From positions 1-64,000 of the forward strand of contig NZ_NTGE01000221.1 of NCBI RefSeq assembly GCF_002291145.1: DNA of 64,000 nucleotides, given 5' to 3'. Each line of letters starts with the position of its first letter. Position 1 is the stretch's first letter. Source of the DNA: Streptomyces sp. SA15 (lineage in GTDB: Bacteria; Actinomycetota; Actinomycetes; Streptomycetales; Streptomycetaceae). Shown in pieces: positions 9,364-16,825 of the stretch. The position numbers and the translations under genes are program-made. Below the pieces are notes generated by a model. That model did no database searches. It was not told where the DNA came from and worked only from the letters and a program-made list of their open reading frames with translations.

Positions 9364-10010
9364 GCACCTTGCTGGTCCCGTACTACGAGCACCCGTCCGC
9401 CCGCCCCGCCGAGTGGAACGCCATCGTCGCGGCGGCCCCCCGCCTCTACGGCGTCGTCCTCAACCCGGCCAGCGGCCCCGGCGACCGCCCCGACCCGGCG
9501 TTCGCCGAGGTGGCCGCCCGGCTGCGAGCGGCGGGCGTGCGGGTGCTCGGGTACGCCGACACCGACTACGGCCGCCGACCGCACCCGGACGTCGTCCGCG
9601 ACCTCATCCGGCACCGCGACTGGTACGGCGCGGACGGCGCCTTCCTCGACCAGGTCGCCGCGGGCCCGGACGAGTTCACGCACTACCAACGGCTGGCGGT
9701 GGCCGCCTGGGGCGCCGGCCTTGGCACCCTCGCCCTGAACCACGGCACGCCACCGCACCCCGCCTACGCCCGGATCGCGGACCTGCTCGTCACCTTCGAG
9801 GGCACCTGGGCGTCGTACCGCCGACTGAGCCCGCAGCCGTGGCCCGGCTCCACCGACGTACGGCTGTGTCACCTGGTCTACGGCGTCCCGCCCGACGTCG
9901 ACCTGGCGGAGCCGGCCCGCGCGCGGGGCGCCACGGTCCACTGTGCCGTGCCGGGCGAGGGCGATCATCCTTGGGGCACGTTGCCGCACACCTTGGAGCC
10001 CGCCCCGTGA
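9360..10010 (+). CDS. Spherulin-4-like (GH135-type) protein
   Basis: 216 residues in a compact TIM-barrel-like pattern of spherulation-specific family 4: LVPYYEHPS at the N terminus, YGVVLNPASGPG, VLGYADTDYG, GAFLDQV and the late FEGTW motif. Fungal Sph3 of this family is a glycoside hydrolase needed for galactosaminogalactan synthesis (family knowledge). No signal peptide is visible, so unlike fungal Sph3 it may work inside the cell or be exported otherwise. The ATG at 9360 overlaps the preceding stop and GGGGAGG lies upstream. It overlaps the GH114 gene by 4 bp. Confidence 0.75.
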   Translation: MSTLLVPYYEHPSARPAEWNAIVAAAPRLYGVVLNPASGPGDRPDPAFAEVAARLRAAGVRVLGYADTDYGRRPHPDVVRDLIRHRDWYGADGAFLDQVAAGPDEFTHYQRLAVAAWGAGLGTLALNHGTPPHPAYARIADLLVTFEGTWASYRRLSPQPWPGSTDVRLCHLVYGVPPDVDLAEPARARGATVHCAVPGEGDHPWGTLPHTLEPAP

Positions 10011-10786
10011 GACGCCCGCCCCTGCTCATCGCCCTGCTCCTGCTGCTGGCGGCCTGCACGACCGTTCCCGACGACAAGCCGGGCGACGAGCGATGGCAGC
10101 CCCGCCCCGGCACCGCCTGGCAGTGGCAGCTCAGCGGCCGGCTCGACACTACCGTCGACGTGCCGGTCTACGACATCGACGGCTTCGACCACTCCAGGGC
10201 GACGGTCACCGCACTGCACCGCGCGGACCGCAAGGTCATCTGCTACCTCTCCACCGGCGCCTGGGAGGACTGGCGCCCCGACGCGAAGAAGTTCCCGAAG
10301 TCGGTGCTGGGCCGGGGCAACGGCTGGGAGGGCGAGCGCTGGCTCGACATCCGTCGCACGGATGTCCTGGAGCCCCTCATGGCGGCCCGCATGGACATGT
10401 GCCGTGAGAAGGGCTTCGACGCGGTGGAGCCCGACAACATGGACGGCTACCGCAACCGCACCGGCTTCCCCCTGAAGGCCTCCGACCAGCTCCGCTACAA
10501 CCGCCTGATCGCGAAACTCGCCCACGACCGGGGCATGTCGGTGGGCCTGAAGAACGACCTGGACCAGATCCCCCAACTGGTCGGGGACTTCGACTTCGCG
10601 GTCAACGAACAGTGCGCCCAGTACGACGAATGCGCCGCCCTGAAGCCCTTCGTCGCGGCGGGCAAGGCCGTCTTCCACGTCGAGTACGAACTGCCGACCC
10701 GCCGCTTCTGCTCCGACTCCCGCCGCCTGAAGCTGAGCTCGATGCTGAAGAAGTACGAACTGGGGGTGTGGCGGAGGGCCTGCTAA
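10007..10786 (+). CDS. GH114 endo-alpha-1,4-polygalactosaminidase-like lipoprotein
   Basis: 259-residue lipoprotein: hydrophobic signal followed by the lipobox LAAC (Cys17), so it should be anchored outside the membrane. The mature part is a GH114-type barrel, with WQWQLSG, VYDIDGFD, VICYLSTGAWE, WLDIRR and the acidic catalytic-site stretch GFDAVEPDNMDGY, then VGLKND and FAVNEQC. The founding GH114 enzyme and fungal Ega3 cut alpha-1,4-linked galactosamine (knowledge). It starts at GTG 10007 in a GTGA overlap, and its TAA overlaps the stop of cobS on the other strand. Family membership is firm; the polymer substrate is inferred. Confidence 0.85.
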   Translation: MRRPPLLIALLLLLAACTTVPDDKPGDERWQPRPGTAWQWQLSGRLDTTVDVPVYDIDGFDHSRATVTALHRADRKVICYLSTGAWEDWRPDAKKFPKSVLGRGNGWEGERWLDIRRTDVLEPLMAARMDMCREKGFDAVEPDNMDGYRNRTGFPLKASDQLRYNRLIAKLAHDRGMSVGLKNDLDQIPQLVGDFDFAVNEQCAQYDECAALKPFVAAGKAVFHVEYELPTRRFCSDSRRLKLSSMLKKYELGVWRRAC

Positions 10787-11640
10787 CGCCCCAGCGACAG
10801 CACCACGAGCGCCGTCGTCGCCGCCGTCTCCGCGAGTCCGCCGAACACGTCCCCGGTGACCCCGCCGAAGCGGCGCGTGCAGTGCCGTAGGAGGAGTTCG
10901 GCGACGGCGAGGGCGGCGAGGACCGCGAGGGCCGTGCGGACGGCGTCGTACGGCTCGGGAAACGCCCAGGTGTCCGTCGGACCCAGGGTGACGGCGACGG
11001 TGGCGTCGTAAGGCCCGAAGAACGCCCCCGCACCGGCCGCCGCCAGCGTCACGGCCACGGCGGCGACCACCGCGCCCCGCACCGGCACCACGCCCGCCAC
11101 AGCCGCCCCCAGCCCCTCCGGCCGGGCGGCCGGTACGCCGGTGCGGGCGGCCAGGGTGAGGGCCAGCCGGGCGACGGTCGCCGAGACGACGGCGGCTACG
11201 GCACCCCGGGCCCAGGAGTCGCCGAAGAGCTGTGCGAGCGCGGCCACCTGGGCGAACAGGACGAAGACGAGGGTGATCACCCCGAACGGGCCGATGTCCG
11301 ACTGCTTCATGATCCGCAGCGCGTCCTCGGCGGGCTTGCCGCTGCCCAGCCCGTCCGCGGTGTCCGCGAGCCCGTCGAGATGCAGACCACGGGTTAGGAC
11401 GGCCGGTACGGCGACAGAGGCGACGGCGGCGAGCAGCTCACCCGCGCCCAGGAACAGCAGGAGCACCCCGAGTACCGCGGCCGAGGCGCCGACCAGCAGC
11501 CCGGCGAGCGGGGCGCACAGCATGCCGGCGCGGGCCGCCTCGCGGTCCCAGCGGGTCACCTTGACCGGAAGCACGGTGAGGGTGCCGAAGGCGAAGCGGA
11601 GGCCGTCCGGCCAGGCGAGCGACGAGGGGGTCGTGGACAC
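10783..11640 (-). CDS. cobS: Adenosylcobinamide-GDP ribazoletransferase (cobalamin synthase)
   Basis: Integral membrane enzyme joining adenosylcobinamide-GDP with alpha-ribazole to finish adenosylcobalamin. 285 residues with about seven hydrophobic segments and the family signature LHLDGLADTADGLGSG followed by MKQSDIGPFG. The start is GTG at 11638-11640; no strong ribosome site is seen. Its stop overlaps that of the GH114 gene (convergent). cobT and cobU lie nearby on the same strand but are separated by other genes, so they need not form one operon. Confidence 0.94.
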   Translation of the reverse strand: MSTTPSSLAWPDGLRFAFGTLTVLPVKVTRWDREAARAGMLCAPLAGLLVGASAAVLGVLLLFLGAGELLAAVASVAVPAVLTRGLHLDGLADTADGLGSGKPAEDALRIMKQSDIGPFGVITLVFVLFAQVAALAQLFGDSWARGAVAAVVSATVARLALTLAARTGVPAARPEGLGAAVAGVVPVRGAVVAAVAVTLAAAGAGAFFGPYDATVAVTLGPTDTWAFPEPYDAVRTALAVLAALAVAELLLRHCTRRFGGVTGDVFGGLAETAATTALVVLSLGR

Positions 11641-11703
11641 CGGCGCAGGTTACCCGGCGGTCGCGAGAGCGTCTGCGGCAGCCGCCATGGATAAAGTGCG
11701 CAT

Positions 11704-12468
11704 ATGGGACATTGGTGGGAGCGGAACATCGTCGAGCCGGGCAAACTGCCACTGCTCCTCGCCCTCACCGCGTTCGTGCTGACCTTCCTGATCACCCGCG
11801 TCATCACCCGCACGATCCGGGCGGGCAAGGGTCCCTTCGGGAACGTCAGCGCCGGGGGAGTGCATGTCCATCATGTGGTCCCCGGGGTCGTCCTCACCGT
11901 CGTCGGCGGTTTCGGCGCGGTCGCCAGCAGCGAGCACGGCCTCGGTTCGGCCGTGTTCGCGGTGATCTTCGGCATCGGCGCGGGCCTGGTCCTGGACGAG
12001 TTCGCGCTGATCCTGCACCTCGCCGACGTGTACTGGACCGAGGCCGGCCGCAAGAGCGTCGAGGTCGTGGTGCTCACGGCGGCCCTGGTCGGCCTGGTCC
12101 TCGCCGGTTTCGCGCCCTTCGGCGTCAATGACCTCAGCGACGACGAACTCCAGGACCGCGGCTCCGTCATCATGAACGTGGCGGTGAACTTCCTCTTCTC
12201 CCTCCTCGCATTGAGCAAGGGGAAAGCCCGCATGGCGATCTTCGGCGTGATCGTCCCCCTGGTCGCCCTCGTGGGCGCGATCCGGCTGGCCCGCCCCGGA
12301 TCCCCCTGGGCCAAGCGCTTCTACCGCCGCCGCCCGCGGGCCCGCGCCAGATCCAGCCTGCGGGCCTACCATCACGACCGCCGCTGGCTGGGCCCCCGTC
12401 GCAAGTTTCAGGACTGGATCGGCGGCAAACCGGACGTCGGTCCGGCGCGGACCCTCGAACGCCGGTGA
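11704..12468 (+). CDS. Integral membrane protein of unknown function
   Basis: 254 residues, about five hydrophobic helices and a basic C-terminal tail of some 55 residues rich in Arg. The region GVHVHHVVPG after the first helix (residues 57-66) carries three histidines that could bind metal, and VLDEFALILHLADVYW is a conserved-looking acidic helix. I do not recognise a characterised family. The last 61 bp overlap the 3' end of the convergent rhomboid-like gene; both reading frames look genuine up to their stops. Confidence 0.8.
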   Translation: MGHWWERNIVEPGKLPLLLALTAFVLTFLITRVITRTIRAGKGPFGNVSAGGVHVHHVVPGVVLTVVGGFGAVASSEHGLGSAVFAVIFGIGAGLVLDEFALILHLADVYWTEAGRKSVEVVVLTAALVGLVLAGFAPFGVNDLSDDELQDRGSVIMNVAVNFLFSLLALSKGKARMAIFGVIVPLVALVGAIRLARPGSPWAKRFYRRRPRARARSSLRAYHHDRRWLGPRRKFQDWIGGKPDVGPARTLERR

Positions 12469-13118
12469 CGCAGCGCCGACACCCCGCACAGCACCAGCAC
12501 GCCCAGGATCGCCGCCAGGTGCTCCTTGCCGGCCAGGTTCTCCTTCACCGCCACCTCGACCACCATCGCCGTGATCACCGCGCCCGCGGTGACGTACGCC
12601 CCGTAGCGCCGGCCGACGAACACGGCGAGGCCCACCACGGCGGCCGACGGGCCGGTGTCCACGACGTGCGCGTCCGAGCCGGGCAGGCCCAAGGGGTGGT
12701 CGGGGCCCAGCCAGATGCCCACGCGCGCGTAGAGCGTCCCGGCGAGCGTGGCGGTGTAGGCGAGGGCGAGCGTGCGCCACCGGCCCAGACAGATCTCGGC
12801 GATCCCGAACACGAGCAGGATCTGCGCGAGGGCGCCCCAGGCGGGAAGGTCCAGGGCGGGCACGAACAGCGACAGGGGAGTGCGCAGCAGGGCCGGCCCC
12901 AGCGGGTCCTCGGCGCGCACGGCCCCGGCGTTCTGCACGAACTGATAGCCCCACGACTGGTTGTGCACGAAGTGCAGAGCGGCCGTCAGGCATACGGCCC
13001 CGACGGACATGGGGATGGCCGTCGGGATCGCCCGCCACCCGCGCTCGAGCAGCGGCTCGCGCACAGTGACGTACAGCTGCCCCCATTCGGCGCGGGCCCA
13101 GCGGGCGAGCGTGTTCAT
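12408..13118 (-). CDS. Rhomboid-like membrane protein
   Basis: 236 residues with about six membrane helices. The start ATG (13116-13118) opens MNTLARWARAEWGQLYVTV; the longer reading to 13667 is a shadow of cobT. Late helices contain GPSAAVVGLAV and KEHLAAILG, which resemble the GxS and His motifs of rhomboid proteases in spacing, so I call it rhomboid-like. The usual GASG and HLxGN motifs are degenerate, so proteolytic activity is doubtful. It overlaps the convergent membrane protein gene by 61 bp. Confidence 0.72.
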   Translation of the reverse strand: MNTLARWARAEWGQLYVTVREPLLERGWRAIPTAIPMSVGAVCLTAALHFVHNQSWGYQFVQNAGAVRAEDPLGPALLRTPLSLFVPALDLPAWGALAQILLVFGIAEICLGRWRTLALAYTATLAGTLYARVGIWLGPDHPLGLPGSDAHVVDTGPSAAVVGLAVFVGRRYGAYVTAGAVITAMVVEVAVKENLAGKEHLAAILGVLVLCGVSALRHRRSRVRAGPTSGLPPIQS

Positions 13119-13225
13119 CGGTCTGTCTCCTGGTGCGTGCGGCACGTTCGAAGACCGACCGGAACACGGTGAAGTTGAGAGAAACCCGGGTGATCTGGAT
13201 CTCGTGGGTGTGGCGGGGCTGCTGC

Positions 13226-14311
13226 CTACTCCTTCTCCGGCTCCTTCTCCGGCTCTACGGAATCCTCCGGCTTCTCGGGCAGCTCGGCGGCCAGCGCGGC
13301 AGCGGCCTGCACCAGCGGCAACGCCAACAGCGCCCCCGCACCCTCCCCGACCGTCACCCCCTGATCGAGCAGCGGTTCGAGGGCCATCCGGTCCAGGGCC
13401 TTCCCCTGCCCGGGCTCCCCGCTGTTCTGCCCGGCCAGCCACCAGTCCGGCGCCCGGAACGCGATCCGCTGCCCCACCAGCGCACAGGCGGCCACCACGA
13501 CGCCATCCAGGATCACCGGCATCTTCCGCACCGCGCTCTGCAGCAGGAAGCCGGTGATCGCGGCGAGGTCGGCCCCGCCCACCGTCGCCAGCAACTGCAA
13601 CTGGTCCCCGAGCACGGGCCGGGCCCGCCGCAGCGCGTCCCGGATCGCCGCACACTTGCGCATCCACGCCAGGTCGTCGATCGCCTGACCGCCTCGCCCG
13701 GTCACGACGGACGCGTCAGTCCCGCACAGCGCGGCGACCAGCACGCCCGCCGCCGTGGTCCCGCCCACGCTCACATCGCCGAGCACCACCAGATCCGTAC
13801 CGGAGTCGGCCTCCTCGTCGGCCACCGCGATCCCGGCCCGGAAGGCCGCCTCGGCCTCCTCCGGGGTCAGCGCGTCCTCGAGGTCGATCCGCCCGCTGCC
13901 ACGCCGCACCCGGTGCCGTACGACATCCCCGGGCAGCGTCTGAGGATCGCAGTCCAGCGCCATGTCGACCACCCGCACGGGCACCCCGAGTCGCCGGGCG
14001 AGCACGGACACCGGACGGCCGCCCTCCAGGACCTCCCGCACCAGCTGGTCGGCCGTGCCCGCGGGCCGCGCCGAGACGCCCAGTTCGGCGATTCCGTGGT
14101 CACCGGCGAACAGCACGACCCGCGGCTGTTCGATCGGTCGCACCGGCACGGCGGACTGTGCCGCGGCCAGCCACTCACCCAGTTCGTCGAGGCGGCCCAG
14201 TGCTCCGGGCGGCACGATCTGACGCTCCCGGCGCGCCTCGGCATCGCGGCGCACCCCGCCGTCGGGGCGCTCGATCAGATCGGTGAAGTCGTCGAGATTA
14301 AGCGAGCTCAT
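13226..14311 (-). CDS. cobT: Nicotinate-nucleotide-dimethylbenzimidazole phosphoribosyltransferase
   Basis: Makes alpha-ribazole phosphate, the lower-ligand precursor used by CobS. 361 residues from ATG 14309-14311 (MSSLNLDDFTDLI). Family landmarks: VVLFAGDHGIAELGVS near the N terminus, GDVSVGGTTAAGVL in the middle, and the C-terminal catalytic glutamate in GEGAGALLALPLV. The last residues are an acidic PEKE tail. Upstream reading frame to 14407 is not needed. It lies between the rhomboid-like gene and a divergent methyltransferase. Confidence 0.95.
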   Translation of the reverse strand: MSSLNLDDFTDLIERPDGGVRRDAEARRERQIVPPGALGRLDELGEWLAAAQSAVPVRPIEQPRVVLFAGDHGIAELGVSARPAGTADQLVREVLEGGRPVSVLARRLGVPVRVVDMALDCDPQTLPGDVVRHRVRRGSGRIDLEDALTPEEAEAAFRAGIAVADEEADSGTDLVVLGDVSVGGTTAAGVLVAALCGTDASVVTGRGGQAIDDLAWMRKCAAIRDALRRARPVLGDQLQLLATVGGADLAAITGFLLQSAVRKMPVILDGVVVAACALVGQRIAFRAPDWWLAGQNSGEPGQGKALDRMALEPLLDQGVTVGEGAGALLALPLVQAAAALAAELPEKPEDSVEPEKEPEKE

Positions 14312-14471
14312 TCGCCGAACAGTACCGGCCCTGATCGAACAGGTCAGTGCCACGTCTCCACGACAGCCGGACGACAGCCGTACCACGACCGTGCGGCGTC
14401 GTTGCACTCAAGATCGGCATCCCATACGTTCCGGTTTGCAGCGGATTGTCGTACGTCTCCAGGAGCCGCCC

Positions 14472-15179
14472 ATGTCCGCACCGCCCGCACGACGCCTTCG
14501 CTCCACGGTCCGGGCGATGCTGCCGTTCCCCGAGCCGGAGAGCTGGCTGGACGTGGGCACGGGCGAGGCCCACCTGCCCGACGCGGCCAGGGAACAGTTC
14601 CCCTACACGTCCTTCGACGGCCTCGACGCCACCACCAAGGTCGAATGGGCCCGTGGGGCCGAGCGCATCGAGGAGGCCTACGTGGGCCGGCTGACGGACC
14701 CGCGGATCACGGGCCGCCTGCGCGCCCGCTACGACGTCGTCAGCATGCTCCACCACCTGCCGCACACCCGGGACCCCCGCGAGGAACTCCGCGCCGCTGT
14801 GGCCGTGCTCCGCCCCGGCGGCCACCTGCTCGTCGAAGCCCCCGACCCGCGGAGCGTGTTCGCCGTACTCCTCGGCAGGCGATGGTCCCCGGGGGCCCGG
14901 CCCGGCCCCCTCCACCTGCTGTCCCTGGACGACCTCCGCACCGAGCTGGAGTCCCTGGGCTGCACGATCGTCAAGACCGACCGCCGGATCGCGCACATCC
15001 CCCACGACCTGTCGGCCTCGCTGTCCGTGGTGCTGCCCAAGTCGTGGGTGATCCTTCCGCTGCTGGCCGCGGCCAAGGCGATCGACCTGGCCCTGGCACC
15101 ACTGCTCAGCCTCACCCGCTTCTCGAACACCTACCGCCTGATCGCCCGCCGCGGAGATCCATCAGAAGGGCCCCCGTAG
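14472..15179 (+). CDS. SAM-dependent class I methyltransferase
   Basis: 235 residues from ATG 14472, with AGGAG 7 nt upstream. The Rossmann SAM-binding motif is WLDVGTGEAHLPD (residues about 24-36), followed by YDVVSMLHHLPH and LRPGGHLLVEAPDP, the standard motif order. A hydrophobic C-terminal stretch (VILPLLAAAKAIDLALAPLL) could associate with the membrane. Substrate unknown; similar proteins are annotated as methyltransferase type 11/12. Its 3' end overlaps the convergent cobU gene by 18 bp. Confidence 0.82.
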   Translation: MSAPPARRLRSTVRAMLPFPEPESWLDVGTGEAHLPDAAREQFPYTSFDGLDATTKVEWARGAERIEEAYVGRLTDPRITGRLRARYDVVSMLHHLPHTRDPREELRAAVAVLRPGGHLLVEAPDPRSVFAVLLGRRWSPGARPGPLHLLSLDDLRTELESLGCTIVKTDRRIAHIPHDLSASLSVVLPKSWVILPLLAAAKAIDLALAPLLSLTRFSNTYRLIARRGDPSEGPP

Positions 15180-16370
15180 CACCAGCGCCTGCCCCGCCAC
15201 CACCAGCAGCACCTGCTCGCACTCGTCGGCGAACGCCGCGTTCAGCCGCCCGAGTTCGTCCCGGTAGCGGCGTCCGGACGCCGTGGCCGGCACGATTCCC
15301 GACCCCACCTCGTTCGACACGGCGACCACGGTCCGCCGCGTGGCCCGCACCGCCTCCGTCAACTCCCGTACCCGCGCCCGCAGCTCCCGCTCCCCGCCGC
15401 CCGCCCACTCCGCGTCGTCCCACGCCCCGACGGCGTCCATCGCGTCCGTCAGCCACAGGGACAGACAGTCGATGAGCAACGGCGGCCCGTCGTCCTTCAG
15501 CAACGGCACCAGGTCGCACGTCTCGGCCGTACGCCACGACCCCGGCCGCCGCTCCCGGTGCGCGGCGACACGCGCTGCCCACTCGCCGTCGCCGCCCCGG
15601 GACCCGCCGGTCGCGACGTACAGCACGTCCGGGAAGGCCTCCAGCCGCCGCTCCGCCTCCACCGACTTCCCCGACCGCGCCCCGCCCAGCACCAGCGTCC
15701 GCCGCGGCACATCCGGTACGTCCTCGTACACACCCACCACCAGCGTCGTCCCGTCCGGCACGGCCCGCGCCCCCGCCGCGGCCAGCCGCCGCCGCACCTC
15801 GGCCCCCGGCGGCACGTCGTGGTCGAGATGTACGGCGACCACGTCCGTCGTCGGTCCCACGGCCCCCACCGCCCGCAGCTTGGCCAGGGCGTCCGGCCGG
15901 GCCACGACATCGGCGAGGACCATGTCGTAGGTCTCGACGGAACCCTCCTCGAGACCGGCCGCCGCACCCCCCGGCGGCAGGTACAGCAGCCGCTGCCCGT
16001 CCGGGCCGGTCACCGCGTACCCGGTCCCGGGCGCGTCCATCGCCACGGCCCGCACCCGATGCCCCGTCAGCAGCGCCAACTCCCGCCCGTCCGGCACCCG
16101 CCCGGGCTGCGGCAGCCCCGCCGGCACCTCGACCGCCGGCCCGTCGTGCGGATGCGACAGCAGCACCTGCCGTACACCGCCCAGCGAATGCCCCGCCCGA
16201 GCGGCCGCGAAGGCCGCCCCGGGCGTCAGATCGAGCAGCAGCGTCCCGTCCACGAGCAGCGCGGTAGCCGCGCGAGCATCCGCGCCGAGCGCGGTGGCGC
16301 AGGCGGCGCAGGGGCAGGAGGGACGGGGCAGCCCCGGGGGGGCACCGGTGCCGAGCAGAGTCAGTTCCAC
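15162..16370 (-). CDS. cobU: Metallo-beta-lactamase-fold / CobU fusion
   Basis: 402 residues in two parts. Residues 1 to about 215 resemble an MBL-fold phosphodiesterase (LLGTGAPPG, a CPCAAC cysteine cluster at 20-25, LLSHPHDGP, VAVHLDHD). Residues from about 225 are adenosylcobinamide kinase/GTP:adenosylcobinamide-phosphate guanylyltransferase, with the P-loop LGGARSGKS at 228-236, the YVATGG motif and the late VSNEVGSGIVP signature. The second part makes adenosylcobinamide-GDP for CobS. The start is GTG 16368-16370. The canonical HxHxDH motif is only partly present, so hydrolytic activity of the first domain is uncertain. Confidence 0.88.
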   Translation of the reverse strand: MELTLLGTGAPPGLPRPSCPCAACATALGADARAATALLVDGTLLLDLTPGAAFAAARAGHSLGGVRQVLLSHPHDGPAVEVPAGLPQPGRVPDGRELALLTGHRVRAVAMDAPGTGYAVTGPDGQRLLYLPPGGAAAGLEEGSVETYDMVLADVVARPDALAKLRAVGAVGPTTDVVAVHLDHDVPPGAEVRRRLAAAGARAVPDGTTLVVGVYEDVPDVPRRTLVLGGARSGKSVEAERRLEAFPDVLYVATGGSRGGDGEWAARVAAHRERRPGSWRTAETCDLVPLLKDDGPPLLIDCLSLWLTDAMDAVGAWDDAEWAGGGERELRARVRELTEAVRATRRTVVAVSNEVGSGIVPATASGRRYRDELGRLNAAFADECEQVLLVVAGQALVLRGPF

Positions 16371-16423
16371 GGGTTCGATTTTCGCCGGTCACTCATGATC
16401 TTGCGCGTCCGAGGCCCACCCAG

Positions 16424-16490
16424 GCGCGCGGGGCTGTCGATATGCGGCTCCGCCGCGTGGGCGCGATCAACCCCCACCGGCCCGCAGACG
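16424..16490. repeat. Streptomyces intergenic repeat, copy A
   Basis: Sequence around GATATGCGGCTCCGCCGCGT is shared almost base for base with 29656-29728. Its core is a GCGGC-TCC-GCCGC hairpin (16444-16456) followed by TGGGCGCGATCAAC. It lies upstream of the small 71-residue protein gene and downstream (on the other strand) of the cobU start. I recall this as a common dispersed intergenic element in Streptomyces genomes. Confidence 0.75.
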
Positions 16491-16575
16491 ACAGGTCATC
16501 CAAGGTCTTTCACCGGCGCACCCAGCGGAGCGCATAGGCTTCTGTTCTGTTGTGTTCCGATCTTGGAGGCGTTAC

Positions 16576-16791
16576 ATGGCGGCATGGACGTGGCGATTCG
16601 AGAAGGCCGACGGGGCGGAGGTCCAGCCCGCGGTGCAGCCCGAGGAGTTCACCACGCAGGGGGATGCCGAATCCTGGCTCGGGGAGAACTGGAAGGCCCT
16701 GCTCGAAGGCGGCGCGGACCAGGTCCGGCTGTTCGAGGACTCCACGGAGATCTACGGCCCGATGAGCCTGCGCGCGGCCGAGGAGGCGTAG
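16576..16791 (+). CDS. Conserved small hypothetical protein
   Basis: 71-residue acidic protein starting MAAWTWRFEKADG at ATG 16576, with TTGGAGG 8 nt upstream. No signal peptide or membrane segment; it contains W/E-rich SWLGENWKALLEGG. I recognise it as a conserved streptomycete small protein but know no function. It ends 8 bp before a hairpin terminator shared with the convergent protease gene. Confidence 0.8.
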   Translation: MAAWTWRFEKADGAEVQPAVQPEEFTTQGDAESWLGENWKALLEGGADQVRLFEDSTEIYGPMSLRAAEEA

Positions 16792-16798
16792 GCCGGAC

Positions 16799-16822
16799 GG
16801 GGCGGCCGTGCGCGGCCGCCCC
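16799..16822. terminator. Bidirectional hairpin terminator
   Basis: Perfect 10-bp stem GGGGCGGCCG (16799-16808) / CGGCCGCCCC (16813-16822) with a TGCG loop, sitting between the stops of two convergent genes (16791 and 16826). Confidence 0.82.
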
Positions 16823-16825
16823 TCC

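Noticed and set aside
13119..13667. N-terminal extension of the rhomboid-like protein
   Set aside because: The extension lies in the antisense/shadow of cobT and is Gly/Arg-rich; the ATG at 13118 gives a clean membrane protein.
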